Assembly: GCF_005863245.1 (NCBI RefSeq)
Contig: NZ_VBUT01000007.1
Span: 248,001 to 312,000, forward strand
Direction of reading: 5' to 3'
Length of the DNA: 64,000 nt
Origin: Nocardia cyriacigeorgica
GTDB lineage: Bacteria; Actinomycetota; Actinomycetes; Mycobacteriales; Mycobacteriaceae
The notes under the pieces are model-generated. The model searched no databases. It saw only the letters and a program-made list of their open reading frames with translations, and was not told where the DNA came from. The position numbers and the translations under genes are program-made. Below, piece after piece: positions 9,368 through 17,604 of this stretch (within the stretch, counting starts at the first letter, position 1; each line of letters starts with the position of its first letter).

Positions 9368-10194
9368 GCAAGGACGCTTACTTCCGTAACAAGGTATGTG
9401 TGATCACCGGTGCCGGTTCCGGTATCGGACGTGCGCTGGCCCTCGATCTGGCCCGCCGCGGCGCCAAGCTGGCGCTGTCGGACATCGACACCGACGGGCT
9501 CGCCGAGACCGTCCGCCTGGTCGAACAGCTGGGCGCGCAGGTGAAGTCGGACCGGCTCAATGTGGCCGAGCGTGAAGCGGTGCTGCTCTACGCCGACGCG
9601 GTCAAGGAGCATTTCGGCGTCGTGCACCAGGTGTACAACAACGCCGGTATCGCCCACCACGGCGATGTGGTCAAGACCGAGTTCAAGGACTTCGACCGGG
9701 TCATGGACGTCGACTTCTGGGGTGTCGTCAACGGCACCAAGGCGTTCCTGCCGTACCTGATCGAGTCCGGCGAGGGCCACGTGGTGAACGTGTCCAGCCT
9801 GTTCGGCCTGATCTCGGTGCCCGGCCAGAGTGCCTACAACGCGGCGAAGTTCGCCGTCCGTGGCTTCACCGAGGCGCTGCGCCAGGAGATGATCGTGGCC
9901 AAGACGCCGGTCGAGGTGACCTGTGTGCATCCCGGCGGCATCAAGACCGCCGTGGCCCGCAACGCCACCTACGCCGAGGGCATCGACGGCAAGAACGCCA
10001 GCACGATGTTCGACAAGTACCTCGCCATTCACTCCCCGGAAATGGCCGCCAAGACCATCACCGAGGGTGTGCGCCGCAAGCACGGCCGGGTGCTGATCGG
10101 CTGGGAAGCGAAGTTCCTCGACCTGTACGTGCGGGTCCTGGCCTCGGGCTACCAGCGCATCTCGGCCACGGTCGAGCGCCGGTTCCTGCCCTGA
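9364..10194 (+). CDS. Short-chain dehydrogenase/reductase
   Basis: A 276-residue SDR oxidoreductase. It has the TGAGSGIG cofactor motif at residue 15, NNAG, the catalytic Ser in VNVSSLFG and the YNAAK active-site motif near residue 158. GTG 9364 overlaps the monooxygenase stop by 4 bases, so the two are translationally coupled. It plausibly makes or consumes the carbonyl substrate of the monooxygenase. It corresponds in role to SadH of the mymA cluster. Confidence 0.92.
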   Translation: MSKDAYFRNKVCVITGAGSGIGRALALDLARRGAKLALSDIDTDGLAETVRLVEQLGAQVKSDRLNVAEREAVLLYADAVKEHFGVVHQVYNNAGIAHHGDVVKTEFKDFDRVMDVDFWGVVNGTKAFLPYLIESGEGHVVNVSSLFGLISVPGQSAYNAAKFAVRGFTEALRQEMIVAKTPVEVTCVHPGGIKTAVARNATYAEGIDGKNASTMFDKYLAIHSPEMAAKTITEGVRRKHGRVLIGWEAKFLDLYVRVLASGYQRISATVERRFLP

Positions 10195-10207
10195 ACCGGG
10201 GACAACG

Positions 10208-11122
10208 ATGCGTGATATCGCCATTCCGCTCCCGGTGGCGCGTACGATCCTGAGCCCGGTCTATCGGGCCACGCTCAACGATCGGCTGCCCTGGAAACTG
10301 CAACGACTCCTGCTGGACGCCGGATCGCGCTTGCAGCCCGCACCCGCGGGCACCCGGATCGAACGGATCCAGCTCGCCGGGCGGCCCGCGGACCGCTTCA
10401 CCACGGCCACCCCCGGTGACGGCGCCGTGCTCTACCTGCACGGCGGCGGCTACGCGGTCGGTTCGCTGGCCACTCACCGGTCGCTGACGGCCCGGCTGGC
10501 ACATGAAACCGAGTGCGCGGTCTACTCGCTGGACTACCGGCTCGCGCCCGAGCATCCGTTCCCGGCCGGCCTCGACGACGCCGAGGCCGCGTTCCTGGAA
10601 CTCGTCGACGCGCACGGCTACTCCCCCGGCCAGATCGCCATCTCCGGCGATTCGGCCGGCGGCGGACTGGCCATGGCCACCGCCCAGCGGCTGATCGCGC
10701 GGCACGGCTACACCCCGGCCGCGCTCGGGCTGATCGCACCGTGGACCGATCCGAACGAAATCCCGGAACGGCACCGCGATCTGGTGATCAGCAAGCCGTG
10801 GTCGCGCGCCTGCGCGGCGGCCTATCTGGGCGGCGGCGACAACAACGATCCGGGCTATGCACCGCTGCTCGGTGAGCTGCGCGGGCTGCCGCCGACCTAC
10901 GTCCAGGTCGACGTCAGCGAGCTGCTGCACCCGCAGTGCGTGCGGTTGGCGGCGGCGCTGCGGGAAGCCGGCGTCACGGTCGCCTTCACCGAGAGCCGCG
11001 GCCTCTGGCATGTGGCACAGCTGCAGGCCGCGCTGGTCGGTCCGGCCTCGGCCGTGCTGCGCGAAATGGCGGAGTTCTTGGCCGAAGCCATACGCCCGGC
11101 GCATATCCGCGATCTAGGATGA
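10208..11122 (+). CDS. Alpha/beta hydrolase, HSL (family IV) esterase
   Basis: A 304-residue carboxylesterase of the hormone-sensitive-lipase family. The oxyanion-hole motif HGGG is at residue 78 and the nucleophile motif GDSAG around 149. DYRLAPEHPFPAG is typical of the family, and the C-terminal GLWHVAQL probably carries the catalytic histidine. The gene starts 13 bases after the SDR stop in the same operon. It would hydrolyse the ester formed by a Baeyer-Villiger step. LipR of M. tuberculosis occupies the same position. Confidence 0.9.
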   Translation: MRDIAIPLPVARTILSPVYRATLNDRLPWKLQRLLLDAGSRLQPAPAGTRIERIQLAGRPADRFTTATPGDGAVLYLHGGGYAVGSLATHRSLTARLAHETECAVYSLDYRLAPEHPFPAGLDDAEAAFLELVDAHGYSPGQIAISGDSAGGGLAMATAQRLIARHGYTPAALGLIAPWTDPNEIPERHRDLVISKPWSRACAAAYLGGGDNNDPGYAPLLGELRGLPPTYVQVDVSELLHPQCVRLAAALREAGVTVAFTESRGLWHVAQLQAALVGPASAVLREMAEFLAEAIRPAHIRDLG

Positions 11123-11131
11123 TCCCGCTTC

Positions 11132-11167
11132 GGTCCGTATCCGCTCGTCATCGAGCGGATACGGACC
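11132..11167 (+). terminator. Terminator hairpin after the monooxygenase operon
   Basis: A perfect 16-bp inverted repeat (11132-11147 with 11152-11167) with a TCAT loop, 9 bases after the esterase stop. It is followed by TATTTG only, so it lacks a real T-tract, as many actinobacterial terminators do. Confidence 0.75.
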
Positions 11168-11246
11168 TATTTGCGGTGGTCGACGTCACGGCCGCGGTGC
11201 AGGTGCCGTAAATTACTGATGAGTTAACCCACGTGGAAGGGCCATG

Positions 11247-13040
11247 ATGCGAGAGTTCGAAGCCCCGGCTTCCTACACCATCCCGGAAGACGCCAACAAT
11301 TCCGATAATGTGTTCCGCCATGCGGAGCAGTCGCCGAACGCGGTGCTGTTCCAGGTGCCGAACGGCAGCGGCGGCCTGCGGGATGTGACCGCGACGGAAT
11401 TCGCGAAGACCGTCACCGGGGTGGCCAAGGGCATCATCGCCTCCGGCATCGAACTCGGTGACCGCGTCGCCATCATGTCGGCCACCCGCTACGAGTGGGC
11501 CGTGCTCGACTTCGCGATCTGGGCGGCCGGTGCGTGCACCGTCGCCATCTACGACAGCTCGGCCGCCGAGCAGGCCAAGTGGATCCTGCAGGATTCGGCC
11601 ACCAAGCTGCTGGTTGTCGAGAACGACAAGCACCGCGCCACCATCGACGAGATCGAATCCGGTTCGCTGCCGGAGCTGAAGGAGATCTCCCAGATCGACA
11701 AGGGCGCCATCGACGAGCTGATCAGCCGCGGCGCCGACCTCGACGACCAGGTGGTGCACGAGCGTCGCGCGCAGGTCGGCGCGTCCTCGCCGGCCACCCT
11801 GATCTACACCTCGGGCACCACCGGCCGCCCCAAGGGCGTCATGCTCACCCACGCGAACCTGTGGGCGGAGTCGAAGTCCGACCGCATCGCGCTGGGCAAG
11901 TTCATCGTCGAGGGCAAGAAGACCCTGCTGTTCCTGCCGCTGGCGCACGTGTTCGCCCGCGCGGTGGCACTGGCCGCCTTCGACGCGAAGGTGATCGTCG
12001 CGCACACCTCGGACTGGACCACCCTGGTCGACCAGTTCGCCAGCTTCAAGCCGCACTTCATCCTCTCGGTGCCGCGCGTGTTCGAGAAGGTGTTCAACAG
12101 CGCCAAGCAGAAGGCGCACGACGGCGGCAAGGGCAAGATCTTCGACGCGGCCGCCGAGACCGCCATCGCCTACAGCGAGGGCCTCGACTCCGGTGGTCCC
12201 GACCTGGTCACCAAGATCAAGCACTTCGTCTTCGACAAGCTGGTCTACAGCAAGCTGCGGGTGGCCCTCGGCGGTCAGTGTGAGGCCGCGGTCTCCGGCG
12301 GCGGCCCGCTGGGTGCGCGCCTGGGCCACTTCTTCCGTGGCGTCGGCGTCACCATCTACGAGGGCTACGGCCTGACCGAGACCACCGCGGCCATCACGGT
12401 GAACACCCCCGAGCACATCCGCGTCGGCTCGGTCGGGCGCCCGATCGAGGGCCATGCGGCCAAGATCGCCGAGGACGGCGAGCTGCTGCTCAAGGGTTCG
12501 GTCGTGTTCGACGGCTACTGGGGCAACGCCGAGGCCACCGAGGAGGCCTTCGAGGACGGCTGGTTCAAGACCGGCGACCTCGGCGCCATCGACGCCGACG
12601 GCTTCGTCACCATCACCGGCCGCAAGAAGGAAATCATCGTCACCGCGGGCGGCAAGAACGTCTCCCCCGCGCTGCTCGAGGATTCGCTGCGCGCGCATCC
12701 GCTGATCAGCCAGGTGATGGTGGTCGGTGACGGCCAGCCGTTCGTCGGCGCGCTGATCACCCTCGATCCCGAGGCGCTGCCGGGCTGGAAGGAACGCAAC
12801 GGCGTTGCCGCCGACACTCCGATCGAGAAGCTGGTGGAGAACCCGGCGCTGGTCGCCGAGATCGACGCGGCGGTCGCCGAGACCAACAAGAAGGTCTCCA
12901 AGGCCGAGCAGATCAAGAAGACCCGCATCCTGACCGTCGACTGGACCCAGGAGACCGGCGAGCTGACCCCGAAGATGTCGCTCAAGCGCGCCGTGGTGAT
13001 GAAGCAGTACGCCTCCGAGGTCGAGAAGATCTACAGCTGA
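11247..13040 (+). CDS. fadD15: Long-chain fatty-acid-CoA ligase, FadD15 type
   Basis: A 597-residue acyl-CoA synthetase that activates long-chain fatty acids with ATP and CoA. AMP-binding motif YTSGTTGRPKG, IYEGYGLTETTAA, WFKTGDLGAIDADG and the GRKKEIIVTAGGKNV hinge are all present. The N-terminus MREFEAPA and the C-terminus match M. tuberculosis FadD15. ATG 11247 was chosen because GGAAGG (11235-11240) is 6 bases upstream; ATG 11244 is in frame just before. A hairpin separates it from the esterase, so it may have its own promoter, although it completes a monooxygenase-SDR-esterase-ligase set. Confidence 0.93.
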   Translation: MREFEAPASYTIPEDANNSDNVFRHAEQSPNAVLFQVPNGSGGLRDVTATEFAKTVTGVAKGIIASGIELGDRVAIMSATRYEWAVLDFAIWAAGACTVAIYDSSAAEQAKWILQDSATKLLVVENDKHRATIDEIESGSLPELKEISQIDKGAIDELISRGADLDDQVVHERRAQVGASSPATLIYTSGTTGRPKGVMLTHANLWAESKSDRIALGKFIVEGKKTLLFLPLAHVFARAVALAAFDAKVIVAHTSDWTTLVDQFASFKPHFILSVPRVFEKVFNSAKQKAHDGGKGKIFDAAAETAIAYSEGLDSGGPDLVTKIKHFVFDKLVYSKLRVALGGQCEAAVSGGGPLGARLGHFFRGVGVTIYEGYGLTETTAAITVNTPEHIRVGSVGRPIEGHAAKIAEDGELLLKGSVVFDGYWGNAEATEEAFEDGWFKTGDLGAIDADGFVTITGRKKEIIVTAGGKNVSPALLEDSLRAHPLISQVMVVGDGQPFVGALITLDPEALPGWKERNGVAADTPIEKLVENPALVAEIDAAVAETNKKVSKAEQIKKTRILTVDWTQETGELTPKMSLKRAVVMKQYASEVEKIYS

Positions 13041-13058
13041 CTCCTTCTGACACACAAC

Positions 13059-13093
13059 AGGCGCCGGCAGCTTTCGCTGCCGGCGCCTTTGTC
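13059..13093. terminator. Bidirectional terminator between fadD15 and the MFS gene
   Basis: A perfect 13-bp stem (13059-13071 with 13076-13088) with a TTTC loop, followed by TTGTC. It lies between convergent genes, 18 bases after the fadD15 stop. Confidence 0.8.
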
Positions 13094-13112
13094 GTAGCTA
13101 CTCGAATCCGAT

Positions 13113-14588
13113 TCAGGGAGTGAGTGATTCGGCCTTGGCCCGTTCGGTGGGCGGCTGCGGCGGGGCGGCGACGCCCGGTCGCAGGAACAGCACCGAGGCA
13201 AGCACACCGATCAGCAGGATCGCCGCGGGCAGGTAGGTCGAATCCGCCAGCGCCGAGCTGAACGCCTCCTTGACCGGTTCCGGGATCGGGCCCGCGGTGC
13301 CTTCACCGGCGGGCGCGTCGCCCAGCCCGTTGGCCGCCATGCGTGCCGCGATCAGCGCGCTGATCGCCGCGCTACCGAGCACCGCGCCCACCTGACGGGT
13401 GGTGTTGTAGATGCCGGCGCCCGCGCCGGCCTTCTGCACGGGCAGGTTGTGCGTCGCGGTGGTGGCCAGCGGCGCCCAGATGAACGCGTTGGCGAAACCG
13501 GCCAGACCAGCGGCGACCAGGAACCAGATGATGTCGGAATCCGGGGTCATCAGCTGCGCGAACCAGGCCACCGAGATCGCGAACAAGGTGAAGCCGATGG
13601 TCGGCACCACCCGCGGATGCAGCCGACCCGCGAACTTGCCGACGAACGGCGCCATCACGCCGGTGATGATCGCCATCGGCGCGAACACCAGCGCCGATTC
13701 CGTCGGTGACATCTCCCGGACGGCTTGCAGATAGAAGTAGGACGGCACCATCACCGCCGTCGTCGCCGCGCCCATGGCGGCGATGGCCAGGTTGGACAGG
13801 CCGAAGTTGCGGTCGCGGAACAGGCTCAACGGCACCAGCGGTTCACCGGTATTGCGCGCCTGATTGACGATGAACAGCGCGAGCACCACCACGCCCGCGC
13901 CGATCAGCAGCCAGATCCGCAGCGACCAGTCGTAGGTGTTGCCTTCCTGGATGCCGAACACCAGCAGCGCCATGCCGATGCCGCTGAGCACCACACCGGG
14001 GATGTCGAACTTGTGCGCATGCGTCTCCAGCGCCGGCACCAGCTTCCAGGCCAGCACGAACGCGACGATGCCGACCGGAACGTTGACGAAGAAGATCCAC
14101 TCCCAGCCGAGGTTGTCGACCAGCACTCCGCCGAGGATCGGCCCGACCAGCGTGGCCAGGCCCGCCACACCGCCCCACAGGCCCATGGCCGCGCCGCGCT
14201 TGTCCGGCGGGAAGGTGCGGGTGATGACGGCCATGGTCTGCGGCGTCATCAGCGCCGCGCCCAGACCCTGCACCGCGCGGGCCGCGATCAGCATCTCGAT
14301 GGTCCCCGACAGCCCGCACCACAGCGAGGCGAGGGTGAACACCGACAGGCCGATCAGATAGATGTTCTTGGGCCCGAAGCGGTCGCCGAGGCGCCCGGTG
14401 ATCAGCAGCGGCACCGCGTAGGTCAGCAGGTAGGCGCTGGTCACCCAGATGACCTGGGAGATGTCGGCGTGCAGGCTGTCGAGGATGGCCGGGTTGGCGA
14501 CCGCGACGATCGTGACATCCAGCAGGATCATGAAGAACCCGACGACCAGCGCCGACAGCGCTAACCACGGATTACGTTGAGTGGACAT
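13113..14588 (-). CDS. MFS drug efflux transporter (DHA2/EmrB-QacA type)
   Basis: A 491-residue membrane transporter with the DHA2 outline: many hydrophobic helices, the motif GRLGDRFGPKNIYLIGL between helices 2 and 3, and the motif-C region GPILGGVL in helix 5. It would export drugs or lipophilic compounds by proton antiport. ATG 14588 was chosen over the longer frame because it gives MSTQRNPWLALSALVVGFFM, the normal family N-terminus, with AGGAA upstream. It lies 65 bases downstream of a PadR gene on the same strand and is probably co-transcribed with it. Confidence 0.9.
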   Translation of the reverse strand: MSTQRNPWLALSALVVGFFMILLDVTIVAVANPAILDSLHADISQVIWVTSAYLLTYAVPLLITGRLGDRFGPKNIYLIGLSVFTLASLWCGLSGTIEMLIAARAVQGLGAALMTPQTMAVITRTFPPDKRGAAMGLWGGVAGLATLVGPILGGVLVDNLGWEWIFFVNVPVGIVAFVLAWKLVPALETHAHKFDIPGVVLSGIGMALLVFGIQEGNTYDWSLRIWLLIGAGVVVLALFIVNQARNTGEPLVPLSLFRDRNFGLSNLAIAAMGAATTAVMVPSYFYLQAVREMSPTESALVFAPMAIITGVMAPFVGKFAGRLHPRVVPTIGFTLFAISVAWFAQLMTPDSDIIWFLVAAGLAGFANAFIWAPLATTATHNLPVQKAGAGAGIYNTTRQVGAVLGSAAISALIAARMAANGLGDAPAGEGTAGPIPEPVKEAFSSALADSTYLPAAILLIGVLASVLFLRPGVAAPPQPPTERAKAESLTP

Positions 14589-14653
14589 CGGTTTCGTTCC
14601 TAACTCGGATGTGGATGACGAGCGACGGCGTTGTCGGAGTCGGTGTGGATGGT

Positions 14654-15319
14654 TCAGGAGGCGGTCGGCTCGTCGATGTCGCCGGCCTCGGGCAGCCATG
14701 GCTGGAAATCGCAGGCCTCGGCACGTTCGCCGGTGACGGGATCGAATTCCTCCCACGGCAGTGCGCCGCTGTCGAGTTCGCCGACCAGCTGCTCGACCCA
14801 TTCGATCTCGGTGCGCAGCGTGGCCCGCAGGTACGGCAGCACGATCCAGTAGCGGCGTGGCACCTGTTTGCGTTCGGCGGCGGCGATCATCGTCTCGATC
14901 TCGGCCGATTGCCCGGCGAGGTGGTCGATGCGTTCCCGCAGCAAGGCCAGGACCTCGGGTTTGGGCAGGTTGTGCGCCTCACCGAGGGCGACCGGGAACA
15001 GTGGATACTCCGGCAGCGGCGTGCGCAGCAGCTCAGCGACCCGGGCGCGCAGGGTCGCGCGCCCCTCGGCGGTGATCCGGTAGGTGGTGCGTTCGGGCCG
15101 GTTGCCGGCCCGGTCGATCCCCTCGGCGCGCACCAGTTCCTGCTCGGCCAGCCGGGTGACCACGTGGTAGAGCGAGCCGGGCCGCACCTTGACCAGTTTG
15201 TCCTCATGCCGCAGGACCAGCATTTGGTACATCTCGTACGGGTGCATGGGCCGCTCTTCGAGCAGGGCGAGCACAGCGATGGCCAGCGGGGTGACCGTTG
15301 CGCCGACGCGCTGCCCCAT
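14654..15319 (-). CDS. PadR-family transcriptional regulator
   Basis: A 221-residue PadR-type repressor. The N-terminal winged helix contains ALLEERPMHPYEMYQMLV and RPGSLYHVVTRLAEQ, and the C-terminal half (Vir-like domain) is a helical dimerisation region. ATG 15319 has a strong GGAAAGGGGA upstream. It precedes the MFS efflux gene, the usual arrangement in which the regulator represses its own efflux operon until a drug binds. A perfect palindrome about 93 bases upstream is the likely operator. Confidence 0.9.
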   Translation of the reverse strand: MGQRVGATVTPLAIAVLALLEERPMHPYEMYQMLVLRHEDKLVKVRPGSLYHVVTRLAEQELVRAEGIDRAGNRPERTTYRITAEGRATLRARVAELLRTPLPEYPLFPVALGEAHNLPKPEVLALLRERIDHLAGQSAEIETMIAAAERKQVPRRYWIVLPYLRATLRTEIEWVEQLVGELDSGALPWEEFDPVTGERAEACDFQPWLPEAGDIDEPTAS

Positions 15320-15411
15320 GGTGTCCCCTTTCCGGGCGTGCGCCCATGACTCGCGGGATTCCGGCGAGCGTCACGCACCCTATCGGCGAGCAACGACATA
15401 TTCCGTGTGAA

Positions 15412-15429
15412 ATATTCCAGCTGGAATAT
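15412..15429. promoter_or_regulatory. Palindromic candidate PadR operator
   Basis: ATATTCCAGCTGGAATAT is a perfect 18-bp palindrome upstream of the padR-MFS operon. An imperfect half copy, ATATTCCGTG, lies just upstream at 15399-15408. The AT-rich site stands out from its GC-rich surroundings. Confidence 0.65.
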
Positions 15430-15588
15430 ACGGCGCGGAAGTCAGAGGAAGCAAGGGGCGAACCCTAGCGAGACCACACGATGGCGCGCGGTGGCTGCCC
15501 CGGGCCCGGTCCGATGCGCTGGGCGGTCGAGGCGACGACGGTCGAAGCCGAGGGCGCGGCGCAGGCGGCGCGGCAGGGGACCTATCCG

Positions 15589-16512
15589 TCAGAGACCGTG
15601 GTCGTCGAGCCAGGTGCGGGCCAGCTCAGCGGGGCTGGCCTGCTCATCGCGTACCGCGGCGATCATCGCGGTCAATCGGTCGGTGGTGAGCTCACCGGCG
15701 ACGTAGTTCAGCTTCTCCCACTCGCGATCGTCCAGCGCGCCCTTGCGCACCACAGCGACCGGGTTTTCCGAGCGCAGGGCGTTGTCGTCGTCGGACAGCA
15801 CGCGCAGGCCCTCGGTCGCACGGGGTGCGAGTTCGACGGGACCAGCCAGCAGCCCGATCTGGATCCTGCCTTCTATCAGCGCTTTTCGCAGTTCGTCAGG
15901 ATCGGCGAAGGTCTGGGTCGACGCGAAGTCGCAGCCATCGATCCGCAGCGCGGGCGGCGGCGCGCTCAGCAGGCCCGGCACCGGCGCCACACCCGCGGAC
16001 GACGACGGGCAGCGCGGCGTGAGGTCCGCGACGGACTCGATCGGCGCGTTCGCGTTCACCAGCACACCCGCGCGCAGATCCGCACCATCGGCGGCGTCGG
16101 TGACGACCAGCCCCTCCGGCAGCGATCGATTCAGCTCGCGGGTCACCTCATCGGTGTTCCACGCCGTCGCGTTGCTCGCCAGCTCGCCCAGCAACGCGCC
16201 GTTGTGCTCGCCGACCAACGTCACCGTGCCCGCGTCGAGGGCCGCCATCCGGTCCGCGCGACTACCGAGGCCGGGTGCGACCACGACACGAGCGCCGGTG
16301 CGGGCCAGCGCCTGGGCGTAGATCTCGGCCAGCAGCACCGACTCCGCGCTGTCGCCCGCGCCGACCACCAGCGGTTCGGGCGCGGAATCATCGCCGCAGG
16401 ACACCGCCACCGTCGCCAGTGCGACGACCACGATCCGGGCCAGCACCCGCAGCGGCGCGGCAAGCACCATCGGCGCGACACCAACTTTCCGAAGCCGAGG
16501 ACTGGCCCACAT
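15589..16512 (-). CDS. Glycine betaine/osmoprotectant-type substrate-binding lipoprotein (orphan, divergent)
   Basis: A 307-residue OpuAC/ProX-like periplasmic-binding lipoprotein. A signal peptide ends in the lipobox AVSC (followed by GDDSAPEPL), and the binding domain is of the quaternary-amine type. It is divergent from a complete OpuC-like ABC operon that has its own binding protein, so this is a second, sequence-divergent receptor, perhaps with another ligand. The start is uncertain: ATG 16512 is the longest option, while ATG 16470 gives a more compact signal peptide. Confidence 0.8.
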   Translation of the reverse strand: MWASPRLRKVGVAPMVLAAPLRVLARIVVVALATVAVSCGDDSAPEPLVVGAGDSAESVLLAEIYAQALARTGARVVVAPGLGSRADRMAALDAGTVTLVGEHNGALLGELASNATAWNTDEVTRELNRSLPEGLVVTDAADGADLRAGVLVNANAPIESVADLTPRCPSSSAGVAPVPGLLSAPPPALRIDGCDFASTQTFADPDELRKALIEGRIQIGLLAGPVELAPRATEGLRVLSDDDNALRSENPVAVVRKGALDDREWEKLNYVAGELTTDRLTAMIAAVRDEQASPAELARTWLDDHGL

Positions 16513-16605
16513 CGACGGCGTCGGCGGGCACTATGGTCAGTGGAGAATGTACCGGTGGCCACCGGGCACCGGGATCGCGCACTGCCGGCCTGCGGAAGGA
16601 CCCAC

Positions 16606-17598
16606 GTGACACCGACTCCCGCCCCCGACGGCGCCCGGGTGGGGCGCACCGCCCTGCGGCTCACGCGCACCGCCGCCCGCCTCGTGTTCGCCGCCGCCGC
16701 ACTGGCCGCCGCGATGATCGTGTCGTCGTGCGGTAACTCCGATCCGCTGGCAGGCCAGGGCAGCTGCGAGGGCGACACGCTCATCGCCGGCTCGGCGAAC
16801 TTCCCCGAATCCGAGACCCTGGCGAACGTGTACGCGGAGACGTTGCGGGTCAACGGGTTCAGTGTGGATACCAAGCTGAACATCGGCAGCCGCGAGGCCT
16901 ATATCCCGGCTCTGCGCCAGTGCGCCATCTCGCTCATCCCGGAATACACCGGCAACCTGCTGCAATACCTGGAGCCCGACAGCACGGCCACCCAGCCCGC
17001 CGAGATCGATCGCGAACTGAACACCGCCATCGGCACCGATCTGGCGCTCGGCGCGCCTGCCCCCGGCCAGAATTCCGACGCCGTGGTGGTCACCCGCGCG
17101 ACCGCCGAGCGGTGGAACCTGCGCACCATCGCGGATCTGGCACCGCATTCGGCCGAGGTGAAGTTCGGCGCGCCCGCCGAATTCCAGGAGCGTCCGGTCG
17201 GGCTGCCCGGTCTGAAGCAGAACTACGGCCTCGATATCAGCCCCGGCAATTTCGTGCCGATCGCCGACGGCGGCGGCCCGGCCACCGTGCGCGCCCTGGT
17301 GGACGGCCAGGTCACCGCGGCCAATATCTTCACCACCTCGCCCGCCATCGCCGCCAACGACCTGGTGGTGCTGGAGGATCCGAAGTCGAATTTCCCGGCG
17401 CAGAACGTGATTCCGCTGGTGAACGCGGCCGAGCGCACCGACGCGCTGATCGCGGTGCTGAACGCGGTCTCGGCCAAACTGACGACCGACCAGTTGATCG
17501 CGCTCAACGAGTCGGTCTCCGGTGACACCAAGACCGAGCCCGCCGCCGCGGCGAAGAATTGGGTCGTGGCCCAGGGCCTGAACCGGCCGATCGGATAG
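16606..17598 (+). CDS. Osmoprotectant ABC transporter substrate-binding lipoprotein
   Basis: A 330-residue ProX/OpuCC-like binding protein for glycine betaine, choline or a related compound. The signal peptide ends in the lipobox VSSC. The mature protein contains GSANFPESETLANVYAETLR and the IPEYTGNLLQYL segment typical of the family. GTG 16606 has GGAAGGA 5 bases upstream. It is followed after 6 bases by the ATPase and is the first gene of a four-gene importer operon. Confidence 0.92.
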   Translation: MTPTPAPDGARVGRTALRLTRTAARLVFAAAALAAAMIVSSCGNSDPLAGQGSCEGDTLIAGSANFPESETLANVYAETLRVNGFSVDTKLNIGSREAYIPALRQCAISLIPEYTGNLLQYLEPDSTATQPAEIDRELNTAIGTDLALGAPAPGQNSDAVVVTRATAERWNLRTIADLAPHSAEVKFGAPAEFQERPVGLPGLKQNYGLDISPGNFVPIADGGGPATVRALVDGQVTAANIFTTSPAIAANDLVVLEDPKSNFPAQNVIPLVNAAERTDALIAVLNAVSAKLTTDQLIALNESVSGDTKTEPAAAAKNWVVAQGLNRPIG

Positions 17599-17604
17599 CC
17601 GCCG

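Noticed and set aside
11148..13055. 635-codon minus-strand frame opposite fadD15
   Set aside because: Antisense shadow; composition is typical of reverse-complemented coding DNA and it would span two terminators.
15481..16605. Upstream extension of the osmoprotectant-binding protein frame
   Set aside because: It is antisense to the divergent lipoprotein gene. GTG 16606 with GGAAGGA and a signal peptide is the true start.
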